Positions 10,199-21,490 are shown, counted from the stretch's first letter. The stretch is 64,000 bases of DNA from Pseudomonas urmiensis (GCF_014268815.2 NZ_JABWRE020000001.1:4903001-4967000); one strand, 5' to 3'. The notes: generated by a model not told the origin, from the sequence alone. Program-made: numbers and translations.

Positions 10199-10921
10199 TC
10201 AGTCGGCCAGTGCGGCGTTCTGCAGTTCGTAGATTTCGTTCATGCCCTTCTGCGCCAGCGCCAGCATGGCGTTGAAGTCTTCAGGCTGGAACGGTGCGCC
10301 TTCAGCGGTGCCCTGCACTTCAATGAAACCACCGGCGCTGGTCATGACCACGTTCAGGTCGGTCTCGGCAGCGGAGTCTTCCAGGTAGTCCAGGTCGAGC
10401 ACTGCTTCGCCTTGGTACATGCCGACCGATACGGCAGCGATCATGTGCTTGAGCGGGTCACCGCCCTTGAGGCCGCCGCGCTTCTTGATCACGCGCAGGG
10501 CATCGACCAGGGCGACCATGGCACCGGTGATCGAAGCTGTGCGGGTGCCGCCATCGGCCTGGATCACGTCGCAGTCGACGTACAGGGTGACCTCACCGAG
10601 CTTTTTCATGTCCAGCGCAGCGCGCAGGGCACGACCGATCAGGCGCTGGATTTCCAGGGTGCGACCACCCTGCTTGCCACGGCTGGCTTCACGCTGGTTA
10701 CGCTCACCGGTCGAACGCGGCAGCATGCCGTATTCGGCGGTCAGCCAACCTTGGCCCTGGCCTTTGAGGAAGCGGGGAACACCATTCTCGACGCTGACCG
10801 TGCAGATGACTTTGGTGTCACCGAACTCGACCAGTACCGACCCCTCGGCGTGCTTGGTGTAGTTGCGGGTAATGCGGATCGAGCGGAGCTGATCGGCGGC
10901 GCGACCACTTGGACGTTTCAT
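10199..10921 (-). CDS. rph: Ribonuclease PH
   Basis: 240 residues from [13 protein letters not shown], the full family length. It is a phosphorolytic 3'-to-5' exoribonuclease that trims tRNA 3' ends and structured RNAs. Family signatures include [35 protein letters not shown] (about 64-81), [18 protein letters not shown] and [18 protein letters not shown]. The start at 10921 is the conserved one; the frame is open 22 codons upstream. It is divergent from yicC by about 230 bp. Confidence 0.98.
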   Translation of the reverse strand: MKRPSGRAADQLRSIRITRNYTKHAEGSVLVEFGDTKVICTVSVENGVPRFLKGQGQGWLTAEYGMLPRSTGERNQREASRGKQGGRTLEIQRLIGRALRAALDMKKLGEVTLYVDCDVIQADGGTRTASITGAMVALVDALRVIKKRGGLKGGDPLKHMIAAVSVGMYQGEAVLDLDYLEDSAAETDLNVVMTSAGGFIEVQGTAEGAPFQPEDFNAMLALAQKGMNEIYELQNAALAD

Positions 10922-11148
10922 CTGGGATACCTGTACTGGGACTTGAATCTGCCGAGCATTATAGAGCCCGTAGCCCGGCAGGGACATGCCTATTGTCGCG
11001 CCCCGGGCAGCCTGTCGCCTTTTCCCACTTGCCGCGTAGGCTGTCGATAGGATGGGTGGATTGGGCGCCCGGGCCGCACTGCGCTACAATCCTGCGCCTT
11101 GCAGCCGAAAGGCTTCCCTGTTTCCCATCTTTTGCGAGGTACTCCCCC

Positions 11149-12646
<1,498 letters not shown>

Positions 12647-12650
12647 AAAA

Positions 12651-12727
12651 CATCGCGGGGCAAGCCCGCTCCCACGCCAGCCCCGACCTTTCGCGGGCTA
12701 CGTGAGAGCGGGCTTGCCCCGCGATAG
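12651..12727. repeat. Inverted REP pair
   Basis: CATCGCGGGGCAAGCCCGCT and its inverted partner are separated by about 25 bp of unrelated sequence. It lies between the convergent gmk and APC permease genes and marks the left edge of the polyamine island. Confidence 0.9.
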
Positions 12728-12729
12728 CT

Positions 12730-14277
12730 TTATTCCTGAATCTGCAGGGTAGCCTGCTGCTGCAAGGTAGCCCCAAGGAAGAACGCCGGCAGCCGTAGCC
12801 GCGACAGCATCATCAGGCAAATCCCCAGCAGCGAGATGATCGCCGCGATCACGAACACCAGCCCCAAGCCCCCTACATGCGAGCCGCTGCCAAAGTCTGG
12901 CGAAGCGCTGTCGATTGCCGTGCGCACGAAGATCACCGACAAAATCACACCACCGAGCAACGGGCACACGCCGCGCATGAAGAAGTGGCGCAGGCTGTCG
13001 AACAGGCTGTGGCGGAAGTACCAGACGCAGGCAAACGCCGTCAGCGAATAGTAGAAGCAGATCATCATGCCCAAGGCAGTGATGGTGTCGGCCAGTACGT
13101 TTTCGCTCAGGGTCCGCATGGTCACGTAGAACAGCGCCGCAGCGATACCAGCGCAGATCGTGGCGTACTGGGGCGTCTGCGACCGTGGGCAAACCTTGGC
13201 GAAACGCTGTGGCACAGCGCCGTAGTAACCCATCGCCAACAAGGTCCGCGCAGGCGAAACGAAGGTCGACTGCAAGGAGGCGGCGGTACTGGCCAATACC
13301 GCAATCGACATCAGGATCGCCAGCGGCCCCATCACTGGACCGGCCAGGTGGGCGAACACGTTTTCTTGAATGCGCGGGTTACCCAGGCCCAAGCCGACGT
13401 CACTGATACCGGCAAACTGCAAGGTGGCAATCGCAGTGAACAGGTACAAGGCGAGGATCAGCAGCACGGTCCAGGTTGCCGCTTTGCCCGGCACCTCATC
13501 GCTACCGACCGACTCTTCGCTGACCGTCAGGCACACGTCCCAACCCCAGAAAATGAAGATCGACAGCGACAGGCCTGCGGCAAATGCCGAGAACGATTCG
13601 ACGCCAAACGGGTTGAACCAGGCGAAATCGAACTCAAGCGGCGGCGGCGCGGCGGTTTCACCGAACGCGGCAAAGCCAAAGCCGATCAACACCAGCAGTT
13701 GCAGGGCCACCAGGCCGTACTGCACGGTCATGGTCGTGCCCATGCCCCGGCAGCAGATCCACACTGCCAGGGCGATGAACACGCAACAGGTGCTGATATT
13801 GACCAATAAATTATCAGCCAACGCCGCCAACGACTGGTCGCCGGTAATCTGGCCAAGGAACAAATAGAAGAAGTCGACGGCAACCCCGGCCAGGTTGGAC
13901 AGTACGATGGTGGTAGCCACCACCAAGCCCCAGCCGCCGATCCAGCCGATCATCGGGCCAAAGGCACGTGCCGACCAGGTAAAGGATGTGCCGCTGTCCG
14001 GCTCTGCCGCGTTCAGCTCGCGGTAGCCGAGGGCAACCAGCAGCATCGGCAGGAAGCCAACGATGAATACGGCGGGAAGGTGGGCACCCACCTCGCGTAC
14101 GGTAGGGCCGAGGGCTCCGGTGAGGGTGTAGACCGGGGCAATGGTGGAGATGCCCAGCACCACGCTGGCCAACAGGCCCAAACGGCCCTTGGCCAAGCCT
14201 TTGCTGACGCGCGTGCCGCTGTTGCCTGCATCGGTCGCCACATCGGGTGGGCGGCCGGATTCAGTGTAATTGCTCAT
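12730..14277 (-). CDS. APC superfamily amino acid/polyamine permease
   Basis: 515 residues with about 12 hydrophobic helices after a 35-residue hydrophilic N-terminus. The first helix (VVLGISTIAPVYTLTGALG) and the ELNAAEPDSGTSFTWSARAFGP segment are the conserved TM1 and TM3 region of APC carriers. It is probably an inner-membrane proton- or sodium-coupled importer. It lies next to an SpuA/PuuD-type hydrolase and a SpuI/PuuA-type synthetase on the same strand, which points to putrescine, a related polyamine or its amino-acid product as substrate. That is inference from context only. Confidence 0.88.
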   Translation of the reverse strand: MSNYTESGRPPDVATDAGNSGTRVSKGLAKGRLGLLASVVLGISTIAPVYTLTGALGPTVREVGAHLPAVFIVGFLPMLLVALGYRELNAAEPDSGTSFTWSARAFGPMIGWIGGWGLVVATTIVLSNLAGVAVDFFYLFLGQITGDQSLAALADNLLVNISTCCVFIALAVWICCRGMGTTMTVQYGLVALQLLVLIGFGFAAFGETAAPPPLEFDFAWFNPFGVESFSAFAAGLSLSIFIFWGWDVCLTVSEESVGSDEVPGKAATWTVLLILALYLFTAIATLQFAGISDVGLGLGNPRIQENVFAHLAGPVMGPLAILMSIAVLASTAASLQSTFVSPARTLLAMGYYGAVPQRFAKVCPRSQTPQYATICAGIAAALFYVTMRTLSENVLADTITALGMMICFYYSLTAFACVWYFRHSLFDSLRHFFMRGVCPLLGGVILSVIFVRTAIDSASPDFGSGSHVGGLGLVFVIAAIISLLGICLMMLSRLRLPAFFLGATLQQQATLQIQE

Positions 14278-14390
14278 GAGTATTCGCCGTCGATATTGGT
14301 ATTGTTTTCACAGACCGTCCGAAGAGGGTCCGCTTTCACTCATTGAAAGCTGCTGCGTGGGGGCGAGTCATCCGAGACCTTCGGGTGACG

Positions 14391-15164
14391 TCAGAATGCC
14401 TTCTGGCGCGAACCCTCCCGTACAGCGTGGGCGATGCAGGCCTCGCGAAACGCCTGGAATAGACGCAGCGAGACCGGGTTTTCGGCGAAACGCCATTCCG
14501 GGTGCCATTGCACGCCGAGCACAAAGCCCGGCGCGTCCAGCATGGACACCGCTTCGATCAGGCCATCCGGTGCCTTAGCCTCGACGCGCAGGCCTGGAGC
14601 CAAGCGGTCGATCCCCTGGCTGTGCAGCGAGTTGACCTCAAACTGCTCAGCCAGACCAAAGCGCTCGAACATCCCGCCCGCTTCGATGCGGACAGCATGA
14701 CGAGGGCCGTATTGCACCGCCAAGGGTGCGTCCTCAGGTTCGCGGTGGTCCAGGTAGCCCGGCAGCTCCTGCACCCGCTGGTGCAAGCTGCCGCCAAGGG
14801 CGACGTTCAATTCCTGGAAACCACGGCAGATGCACAGCACCGGCACGCCAGCGGCAATCGCCGCCTGCAGCAACGGCAAGGTCAGTCGGTCACGCGCCTG
14901 GTCATGCCGGGTGCCCTCGGCGCTGGGGGCGCCATTGTAATGATGCGGCTCGACATTTGAAGGCGAACCGGTAAAAACAATGCCGTCGAGAATGGCCAGC
15001 AACGCCTGTGGGTCGCTGGCGACATCGCGGGCCGGGAGAATCAGCGGGGTCCCGGCAAAGCCGGCCGCCTCCACATACTTGTCGCCTACCGTGTGCGACG
15101 AGTTCTTCCCCACCTGCTGGCGGCAGGCGCTGACACCGATCAGAGGGACCGCATTTGCGCTCAT
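14391..15164 (-). CDS. Class I glutamine amidotransferase-like gamma-glutamyl hydrolase (PuuD/SpuA type)
   Basis: 257 residues, peptidase C26 fold. The nucleophile elbow CICRGFQELNVALGGSL and the C-terminal GVQWHPEW supply the Cys-His-Glu triad. LIGVSACRQQVG and HTVGDKYVEA near the N-terminus match PuuD. PuuD-type enzymes release 4-aminobutyrate from gamma-glutamyl-GABA in putrescine breakdown. It starts 4 bp after the synthetase gene stops, so the two are co-translated. The frame remains open upstream inside the neighbouring gene; ATG 15164 is the sensible start. Confidence 0.92.
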   Translation of the reverse strand: MSANAVPLIGVSACRQQVGKNSSHTVGDKYVEAAGFAGTPLILPARDVASDPQALLAILDGIVFTGSPSNVEPHHYNGAPSAEGTRHDQARDRLTLPLLQAAIAAGVPVLCICRGFQELNVALGGSLHQRVQELPGYLDHREPEDAPLAVQYGPRHAVRIEAGGMFERFGLAEQFEVNSLHSQGIDRLAPGLRVEAKAPDGLIEAVSMLDAPGFVLGVQWHPEWRFAENPVSLRLFQAFREACIAHAVREGSRQKAF

Positions 15165-15168
15165 GGGC

Positions 15169-16551
15169 TTACACCGTGTGCAGGTACCAGTTGTACTCGA
15201 GGTCGGAGATCGACACTTCGAACTCGGCCAGCTCGCTTTCCTTGCAGGCGACGAAGATATCGATGTAGTCCGGGCTGATGTATTGGTTGAGGATCTCGCT
15301 GTCATCCAGCGCACGCAGGGCGTCACGCAGGTTGTTCGGCAGGCTCTGCTCCAACTGCTCGTACGAGTTGCCTTCGATTGGCTCCCCCGGTTCGAGCTTG
15401 TTGACCAGGCCGTGATGGATGCCGGCAAGGATGGCCGCCATCATCAGGTAGGGGTTGGCATCGGCACCCGCCACGCGGTGTTCGATGCGCACGGCGTCGC
15501 TGCTGCCGGTCGGCACGCGCACGGCCACGGTACGGTTGTCCAGGCCCCAGCTCGGCGCGTTGGGGACGTAGAACTGGGCGCCGAAGCGGCGGTAGGAGTT
15601 AATGTTCGGGCAGAGGAAGGCCATCGACGCTGGCATGGTTTCCAGCACCCCGGCGACCGCATGGCGCAGTTGCTCGCTTTCGAGCGGGTCGTCACTGGTG
15701 AAGATGTTCTTGCCGGTCTTCTTGTCGAGCAGCGAGATGTGTACGTGCAGGCCGTTGCCCGCCTGGCCCGGGTAGGGCTTGGCCATGAAGGTGGTGTCCA
15801 TCTCATGGTCGTAGGCAACGTTCTTGATCAGGCGCTTGAGCAGGATCGCGTAGTCGCAGGCCTTCATCGCATCGGCGACGTGGTGCAGGTTGACCTCGAA
15901 CTGTGCCGGGGCGCTTTCCTTGACGATGGCATCCGCTGGAATGCCCTGCTCCTTGGCGGCTTCAAGCATGTCTTGCAGGCAGTCGGCGTATTCGTCGAGG
16001 TCGTCGATCAGGTACACCTGGGTCGACTGCGGGCGCTTGCCGGAGATGGGCGAGCGCGGCGGCTGCGGGCGACCGTTGAGGTTGTCTTGATCGATCAGGT
16101 AGAACTCCAGCTCGAACGCCGCGCAGATGTCCAGGCCCAGGTCATCGAACTTGCTCACCACCTGACGCAGTACTTCACGCGGATCAGCGAAGAACGGCTC
16201 GCCCTCGAGCTCGTGCATGGTCATCAGCAACTGCGCGGTAGGGCGCTTTTGCCAGGGTTCGTCGCACAGGGTGCCAGGGATCGGGTAGCAGATCCGGTCA
16301 GCATCGCCGATGTCCAGGCCAAGGCCGGTGCTCTCCACGGTCGAGCCGTTGATGTCCAGGGCGAACAACGAGGCCGGCAGATTGATGCCTTTCTCGTAGA
16401 CCTTGTGCAGGCTGGCGCGCTCGATGCGCTTGCCACGCACCACGCCATTCATGTCGGAGATCAGCAGATCAACGTATTGGGTGTCTGGATGAGCCTGGAG
16501 GAAGTCTTTCATCTCGCTGGAAGAACTGGCGCACGGGGTGACCGACGTCAT
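15169..16551 (-). CDS. Glutamine synthetase family protein, probable gamma-glutamylpolyamine synthetase (SpuI/PuuA type)
   Basis: 460 residues. It has the GS beta-grasp N-domain (VDLLISDMNGVVRGKRI) and catalytic domain: FELEFYLID (about 160), NGLHVHISLLDKKTG (about 250), RRFGAQFYVPNAPSWG and the RIEHRVAGADANPYL arginine loop. It lacks the adenylylation-site context of true GlnA and resembles enzymes that ligate glutamate to putrescine or other amines. With the hydrolase and permease it forms the core of a gamma-glutamylation pathway. Start 16551 gives family length; the frame is open further upstream. It is divergent from the LysR gene. Confidence 0.92.
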   Translation of the reverse strand: MTSVTPCASSSSEMKDFLQAHPDTQYVDLLISDMNGVVRGKRIERASLHKVYEKGINLPASLFALDINGSTVESTGLGLDIGDADRICYPIPGTLCDEPWQKRPTAQLLMTMHELEGEPFFADPREVLRQVVSKFDDLGLDICAAFELEFYLIDQDNLNGRPQPPRSPISGKRPQSTQVYLIDDLDEYADCLQDMLEAAKEQGIPADAIVKESAPAQFEVNLHHVADAMKACDYAILLKRLIKNVAYDHEMDTTFMAKPYPGQAGNGLHVHISLLDKKTGKNIFTSDDPLESEQLRHAVAGVLETMPASMAFLCPNINSYRRFGAQFYVPNAPSWGLDNRTVAVRVPTGSSDAVRIEHRVAGADANPYLMMAAILAGIHHGLVNKLEPGEPIEGNSYEQLEQSLPNNLRDALRALDDSEILNQYISPDYIDIFVACKESELAEFEVSISDLEYNWYLHTV

Positions 16552-16691
16552 GGCTGTACATCCTTTGATGTGGAGCGGCGATGTGGGGAGATACGGCTGG
16601 CGCCTCACGGGCGACGATGGTTGCTGCTGTTGTTCTTTTCACTGTCCCATCGTGGGGATTTATCGACCCGACCGAGTGCATTGATTCGGGC

Positions 16692-16717
16692 GGGCCGTTT
16701 CACTATAAAATGGCCCC
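16692..16717. promoter_or_regulatory. Imperfect palindrome, candidate operator between the GS-like gene and its LysR neighbour
   Basis: GGGCCGTTT and AAAATGGCCC flank CACTAT, an inverted repeat in the 209-bp gap between divergent genes. A TATAAA hexamer overlaps it on the plus strand and could be the -10 of the LysR gene. A LysR-type autoregulatory site is the natural guess. Confidence 0.4.
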
Positions 16718-16760
16718 AACGCAACAGACATTGGCAATTCGGCAAGCAGAGCGTGCACCA

Positions 16761-17636
16761 ATGCAATATCAAATCTCCCACGCCGACCTTTCCCTGGTCC
16801 TGGCCCTGGAGCGGGGGCGGTCGCTGGCCAAGGCCGCCGAGCTACTCAAGGTCGACGTTTCGACGGTGTTCCGCTCGATTCGCCGACTGGAATCGGCGCT
16901 AGGCACCGCGCTGTTCGTCAAAAGCCGCAAGGGCTACCTGCCCACCGACACTGCCCAAGCCCTGGCCGAGCAGGCCGAGCGCGCCGAACTTGCGCTGGAG
17001 GCAGCGCGGATTGCCCTGACCAGCGGTGAACAAGTGGTCAGCGGCACGGTGCGCCTGACCTGCACCGAGGCGGTGCTGCACAGCCTGTTGCTGCCGGCGC
17101 TGGCGACCTTCATGCCCAACTACCCGGCGCTGTCGCTGGAGTTGGGCACCTCGAATACCTTCGCCAACCTCAGCCGACGCGACGCCGACATCGCCCTGCG
17201 CCTGACCAATACGCCGCCCGAGCATCTGGTTGGCCGCTGCCTGGGTTCGACCTCGTACGTCATCTGCGGGCACCCCAGCCTGCGCGAGCGCCTGGCCGAG
17301 TCGGCCAACAGCGTGCCGTGGATCGCCCCGGACGACTCGATGCAAGACCACCCCACCGTGGTCTGGCGCAACCAGCAGTACCCCGACTTGATCCCGCGCT
17401 ACCAGTGCAGCGGCATGTCGACCATTGCCCAGCTGGTCAGCACCGGCCTGGGCGTGGCGGCGCTGCCGGACTACATGGTGCATGGCATGGCCGACGTCGA
17501 GGCGCTGAGTGCGCCACTGCCGGGTTGCGACACCCAGCTGTGGCTGCTGACCCGCCCTGATTGCCGTGCCCTGCGTTCGGTGCAGACACTGTTCGAGGAG
17601 CTGACGCCGCATCTGCGCGGTGCGTTGTTGCGTTAG
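16761..17636 (+). CDS. LysR family transcriptional regulator
   Basis: 291 residues. N-terminal winged HTH (about 4-63): ISHADLSLVLALERGRSLAKAAELLKVD is the helix-turn-helix, followed by TVFRSIRRLESALGTALFVK. The rest is a periplasmic-binding-protein-like effector domain. Divergent orientation from the glutamine synthetase-like gene suggests it controls the synthetase/hydrolase/permease genes in response to a polyamine or its product. Start ATG 16761 is chosen for the HTH; the frame is open 60 codons upstream but that part does not look coding. Confidence 0.9.
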   Translation: MQYQISHADLSLVLALERGRSLAKAAELLKVDVSTVFRSIRRLESALGTALFVKSRKGYLPTDTAQALAEQAERAELALEAARIALTSGEQVVSGTVRLTCTEAVLHSLLLPALATFMPNYPALSLELGTSNTFANLSRRDADIALRLTNTPPEHLVGRCLGSTSYVICGHPSLRERLAESANSVPWIAPDDSMQDHPTVVWRNQQYPDLIPRYQCSGMSTIAQLVSTGLGVAALPDYMVHGMADVEALSAPLPGCDTQLWLLTRPDCRALRSVQTLFEELTPHLRGALLR

Positions 17637-17708
17637 GGTGCTATCGCCTGTTGTGTTCTGGCCCGTGAAGCCGTTATCGTCAGAGGCATACAAGGCGTCT
17701 GCACCGGC

Positions 17709-17738
17709 CCTTTCGCGGGCAAGCCCGCTCCCACAGGG
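17709..17738 (-). repeat. REP element, single copy
   Basis: TTTCGCGGGCAAGCCCGCTC followed by CCACAGGG. It lies between the tandem LysR and rpoZ genes, at the right edge of the polyamine island. Confidence 0.85.
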
Positions 17739-17858
17739 TTTTGCAGTACCGAGGAAGGACAAAACAGCCCTTCCCTATTGGCTGGTGATTTTTTAAACTA
17801 CACAGTCCGCCTGCCCATTCTGGGCTGTACGCCTACCGCATTGCTACTGAGGAAGACC

Positions 17859-18122
17859 ATGGCCCGCGTAACTGTTGAAGACTGCCTGGAACACGTGGAT
17901 AACCGCTTTGAGCTGGTCATGCTCTCCACCAAGCGCGCCCGTCAGCTGGCCACCGGTGGTAAAGAGCCACGCGTTGCATGGGAAAACGACAAGCCGACCG
18001 TAGTCGCCCTGCGCGAAATCGCCGAAGGCATCGTCACCAATGAATTCATCGCAGCCGAAGAGATCGTCACCGAGGATCCGGTGTTCGCCGCGTTCGAGGA
18101 CGAGTCCAACGAGGCTGTCTGA
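17859..18122 (+). CDS. rpoZ: RNA polymerase omega subunit
   Basis: 87 residues beginning [20 protein letters not shown], with the [11 protein letters not shown] segment that clamps the beta-prime C-terminus; normal family length. Omega helps assemble RNA polymerase and contributes to a ppGpp binding site, which fits its position 59 bp before spoT. Start 17859 is preceded by GAGGAAG; an in-frame start 27 codons upstream is not conserved. Confidence 0.98.
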   Translation: MARVTVEDCLEHVDNRFELVMLSTKRARQLATGGKEPRVAWENDKPTVVALREIAEGIVTNEFIAAEEIVTEDPVFAAFEDESNEAV

Positions 18123-18181
18123 TTGATGCCCGGTCGACGTCGTGCGGCAACAGGACCTCTTCCTCGGCAGGAGGTAAACCC

Positions 18182-20290
18182 ATGCCGAGCATAGACACCC
18201 TCGCCGAACGGCTGTCGACCTACCTCGGTCCGGAGCAGGTCAACCTGGTCCGCCGAGCCTACTTCTACGCCGAACAGGCGCACGATGGGCAGCGCCGCCG
18301 CAGTGGCGAACCCTACGTGACTCATCCGCTGGCAGTCGCCGGCATCCTCGCCGACATGCACATGGATCATCAAAGCCTGATGGCGGCCATGCTGCACGAC
18401 GTGATCGAAGACACCGGCATCGCCAAGGAAGCCCTCAGCCAGCAGTTTGGCGAGACGGTTGCCGAACTGGTCGATGGGGTCAGCAAACTGACCCAGATGA
18501 ACTTCGAGACCAAGGCCGAGGCGCAGGCGGAAAACTTCCAGAAGATGGCCATGGCCATGGCCCGCGATATCCGCGTGATCCTGGTCAAGCTGGCCGACCG
18601 CCTGCACAACATGCGCACCCTGGAAGTGCTGTCGGGCGAAAAACGCCGACGCATCGCCAAGGAAACCCTCGAGATCTACGCCCCGATCGCCAACCGCTTG
18701 GGCATGCACACCGTGCGCGTAGAGTTCGAGGACCTGGGCTTCAAGGCCATGCACCCGATGCGCTCGTCGCGCATCCACCAGGCGGTCAAGCGCGCCCGCG
18801 GCAACCGCAAAGAGATCGTCGCCAAGATCGAACAATCGCTGGCCAACTGCCTGGCCACCGATGGTATCGAAGGCGAAGTCAGCGGCCGCCAGAAGCACCT
18901 CTATGGCATCTACAAGAAGATGCGCGGCAAGCGCCGCGCCTTCAACGAGATCATGGATGTGTACGCGTTTCGCATCATCGTCGACAAGGTCGATACCTGC
19001 TACCGCGTGCTCGGCGCCGTGCACAACCTTTACAAGCCGCTGCCTGGACGTTTCAAGGATTACATCGCGATCCCCAAGGCCAACGGCTACCAGTCGTTGC
19101 ACACCACGCTGTTCGGCATGCATGGCGTGCCCATCGAGATCCAGATTCGCACCCGCGAAATGGAAGAGATGGCCAACAACGGCATCGCCGCGCACTGGCT
19201 GTACAAGTCCAACGACGATGAGCAGCCAAAAGGCAGCCATGCCCGCGCCCGTCAGTGGGTCAAGGGCATCCTCGAGTTGCAGCAGCGCGCTGGCAACTCG
19301 CTGGAGTTCATCGAGAGCGTGAAGATCGACCTGTTCCCGGACGAGGTCTACGTATTCACGCCCAAAGGGCGGATCATGGAGCTGCCCAAAGGCTCCACTG
19401 CCGTCGACTTCGCCTACGCGGTGCATACCGATGTCGGCAACAGCTGCATCGCCTGTCGTATCAACCGCCGCCTGGCGCCGCTGTCCGAGCCGCTGCAAAG
19501 CGGCTCGACCGTGGAAATCGTCAGCGCCCCGGGCGCTCGACCCAATCCTGCCTGGCTCAACTTCGTAGTGACCGGCAAGGCGCGCACGCACATCCGCCAC
19601 GCGCTCAAGCAGCAACGCCGCTCCGAGTCGATCAGCCTTGGCGAGCGCCTGCTGAACAAGGTGCTGACCGGTTTCGACAGCAGCCTGGACAAGATCCCTC
19701 ACGAACGCATCCAGCCGATCCTTACGGAGTACCGCCTGGAAGTCGTCGAAGACCTGCTCGAAGACATCGGCCTGGGCAACCGCATGGCCTATGTGGTCGC
19801 TCGTCGCCTACTGTCTGCCGAAGGCGAGCAGCTGCCAGCGCCGGAAGGCCCGCTGGCGATCCGCGGCACCGAGGGCCTGGTGCTCAGCTACGCCAAGTGC
19901 TGCACGCCGATCCCGGGCGACCCGATCGTCGGCCACCTGTCGGCGGGCAAGGGTATGGTCGTGCACCTGGAAGACTGCCGCAACATCAGTGAAATCCGCC
20001 ATAACCCGGAGAAGTGCCTGCAACTCTCCTGGGCCAAGGACGTCACTGGCGAGTTCAACGTCGAGCTGCGTGTCGAGCTTGAGCATCAGCGCGGCCTGAT
20101 CGCCCTGCTGGCCAGCAGCGTCAACGCTGCCGACGGCAACATCGAGAAGATCAGCATGGACGAACGCGACGGCCGTATCAGCGTGGTCCAGCTGGTGGTC
20201 AGCGTGCACGACCGTGTGCACCTGGCTCGTGTGATCAAGAAGTTGCGCACCCTGTCCGGCGTGGTCCGCATCACCCGCATGCGTGCGTAG
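18182..20290 (+). CDS. spoT: Bifunctional (p)ppGpp synthetase/hydrolase SpoT
   Basis: 702 residues. The N-terminal HD hydrolase domain shows [16 protein letters not shown] and [12 protein letters not shown] (about 70-85). The synthetase domain contains [15 protein letters not shown] and the RFKD motif (in [17 protein letters not shown]), which is the signature of bifunctional rather than RelA-type synthetases. A TGS domain ([19 protein letters not shown], about 385) follows, and an ACT domain closes the C-terminus. AGGAGG precedes the ATG. It sits in rpoZ-spoT-ridA, the classic arrangement. Confidence 0.98.
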   Translation: MPSIDTLAERLSTYLGPEQVNLVRRAYFYAEQAHDGQRRRSGEPYVTHPLAVAGILADMHMDHQSLMAAMLHDVIEDTGIAKEALSQQFGETVAELVDGVSKLTQMNFETKAEAQAENFQKMAMAMARDIRVILVKLADRLHNMRTLEVLSGEKRRRIAKETLEIYAPIANRLGMHTVRVEFEDLGFKAMHPMRSSRIHQAVKRARGNRKEIVAKIEQSLANCLATDGIEGEVSGRQKHLYGIYKKMRGKRRAFNEIMDVYAFRIIVDKVDTCYRVLGAVHNLYKPLPGRFKDYIAIPKANGYQSLHTTLFGMHGVPIEIQIRTREMEEMANNGIAAHWLYKSNDDEQPKGSHARARQWVKGILELQQRAGNSLEFIESVKIDLFPDEVYVFTPKGRIMELPKGSTAVDFAYAVHTDVGNSCIACRINRRLAPLSEPLQSGSTVEIVSAPGARPNPAWLNFVVTGKARTHIRHALKQQRRSESISLGERLLNKVLTGFDSSLDKIPHERIQPILTEYRLEVVEDLLEDIGLGNRMAYVVARRLLSAEGEQLPAPEGPLAIRGTEGLVLSYAKCCTPIPGDPIVGHLSAGKGMVVHLEDCRNISEIRHNPEKCLQLSWAKDVTGEFNVELRVELEHQRGLIALLASSVNAADGNIEKISMDERDGRISVVQLVVSVHDRVHLARVIKKLRTLSGVVRITRMRA

Positions 20291-20313
20291 TCCGCCAACC
20301 GCAAGGAGTCATC

Positions 20314-20694
20314 ATGACCAAGACCGTCATCAACAGCGACAAGGCCCCAGCCGCCATCGGCACCTACTCCCAGGCGATCAAGGCCGGTAACACCGTGTAC
20401 ATGTCTGGCCAGATCCCCCTGGACCCGAAAACCATGGAACTGGTCGAAGGCTTCGAAGCCCAGACCGTGCAGGTGTTCGAGAACCTCAAGTCGGTGGCCG
20501 AGGCTGCTGGCGGCTCGTTCAAGGACATCGTCAAGCTGAACATCTTCCTCACCGACCTGAGCCACTTCGCCAAGGTCAACGAGATCATGGGTCGCTACTT
20601 CGAGCAGCCCTACCCAGCCCGCGCCGCCATTGGCGTGGCCGCCCTGCCAAAGGGCGCACAGGTAGAGATGGACGCGATCCTGGTCATCGAGTGA
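20314..20694 (+). CDS. ridA: RidA (YjgF/YER057c/UK114) family reactive enamine/imine deaminase
   Basis: 126 residues, the usual length. The conserved [20 protein letters not shown] lies near residue 16 and [20 protein letters not shown] near 100, including the catalytic arginine in PARAA. It hydrolyses 2-aminoacrylate and related enamines produced by PLP enzymes, protecting the cell from damage. AAGGAG lies before the ATG. It follows spoT by 23 bp and is followed by a strong hairpin. Confidence 0.97.
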   Translation: MTKTVINSDKAPAAIGTYSQAIKAGNTVYMSGQIPLDPKTMELVEGFEAQTVQVFENLKSVAEAAGGSFKDIVKLNIFLTDLSHFAKVNEIMGRYFEQPYPARAAIGVAALPKGAQVEMDAILVIE

Positions 20695-20701
20695 TGCCCC
20701 T

Positions 20702-20728
20702 GGTGACGGGCGCCCTGCCCGTCACCTT
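20702..20728 (+). terminator. Hairpin after ridA, terminator or attenuator
   Basis: Perfect 10-bp stem GGTGACGGGC / GCCCGTCACC with a 5-base loop, 7 bp after the ridA stop and followed only by TTCC. The T-tract is weak, so partial read-through into the lipoprotein gene is likely. Confidence 0.5.
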
Positions 20729-20750
20729 CCCTGCCTCAAGGTTTTTCATC

Positions 20751-21482
20751 ATGCGTAAAGCCCTGCCTCTCGCGCTGGCGGCCCTGCTCCTGGGCGGCTG
20801 CGCCAGCCATAAACCCGAAGATTACAACGGCACCTGGATCAACCAGGCCGCCATTGATGCCGCCGCAGAAGGTGGCAGCCTGCGCCATGCCCTCAGAGCG
20901 CATGGCCCAGTGTTCGAATGGAAGCTCGACGTTGCCCGCCAGCAGGCCAGCTTCAGCAATGGCTTCGAAGCTGGGGACGGCCAACTAAGCGCTGTGGGGG
21001 ACGAGTGGGAAGCCAGGTTCGAGCGCAACTACATCGAACGCATCAAGCTGTCCGGGAAGGCGCTACAGGTCACCGACCCGAACGGCAAACAGCAGGATTT
21101 TGTAAAGCCCGAGCAACCCGCACCTGCTGATGCCCCTTTAGGCGGCAGCTTCGAGAAGGCCCTCTATAAAGCGTACCTGGGCGGCGAATGGAAGATCGTC
21201 GAGGGTCAAGGTAGCGGCGGCGTGGTGCGCTTCGCCGACAACGGCAGCGTGACCGGCCTACCAGGGCCTGATCGTTACGCGCTGTGCCTGGAAGGTGATT
21301 GCGCGACCATGGGGGGAGAGAACGATACCCTGTGGCTGGAACGCAATCAGCGTGGCGGTCCGTTCATCTTCAAACGTGAGGGTGACAAGCTGGAGATCTT
21401 CCGCGCGGTCAACACTGCATTGCCCGATGAGATTCCGCAGCTGACGCCGGGCCCGCGGCAGTGGGTGCTGGAACGTAGCTGA
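20751..21482 (+). CDS. Predicted outer-membrane lipoprotein of unknown function
   Basis: 243 residues with a signal peptide and lipobox LLGGC, so the lipidated cysteine is Cys17. Residue +2 is Ala, which favours outer-membrane sorting. The mature part carries two similar-sized segments, each starting with a short G(T/E)W motif (NGTWINQA near 25 and GGEWKIVEGQ near 145). The second ends in a compact beta-rich region with CLEGDCATMGGENDTLWL, whose two cysteines could form a disulphide. I do not recognise the family. It lies 56 bp after ridA behind a hairpin and ends at a REP pair. Confidence 0.85.
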   Translation: MRKALPLALAALLLGGCASHKPEDYNGTWINQAAIDAAAEGGSLRHALRAHGPVFEWKLDVARQQASFSNGFEAGDGQLSAVGDEWEARFERNYIERIKLSGKALQVTDPNGKQQDFVKPEQPAPADAPLGGSFEKALYKAYLGGEWKIVEGQGSGGVVRFADNGSVTGLPGPDRYALCLEGDCATMGGENDTLWLERNQRGGPFIFKREGDKLEIFRAVNTALPDEIPQLTPGPRQWVLERS

Positions 21483-21490
21483 TCACTGCG

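Noticed and set aside
14980..16902. 640-residue open frame on the plus strand opposite the glutamine synthetase-like gene
   Set aside because: It is an antisense shadow of a GC-rich gene: rich in Val/Gln/His/Arg/Gly, no recognisable motif, no ribosome binding site, while the opposite strand encodes an intact GS-family enzyme.
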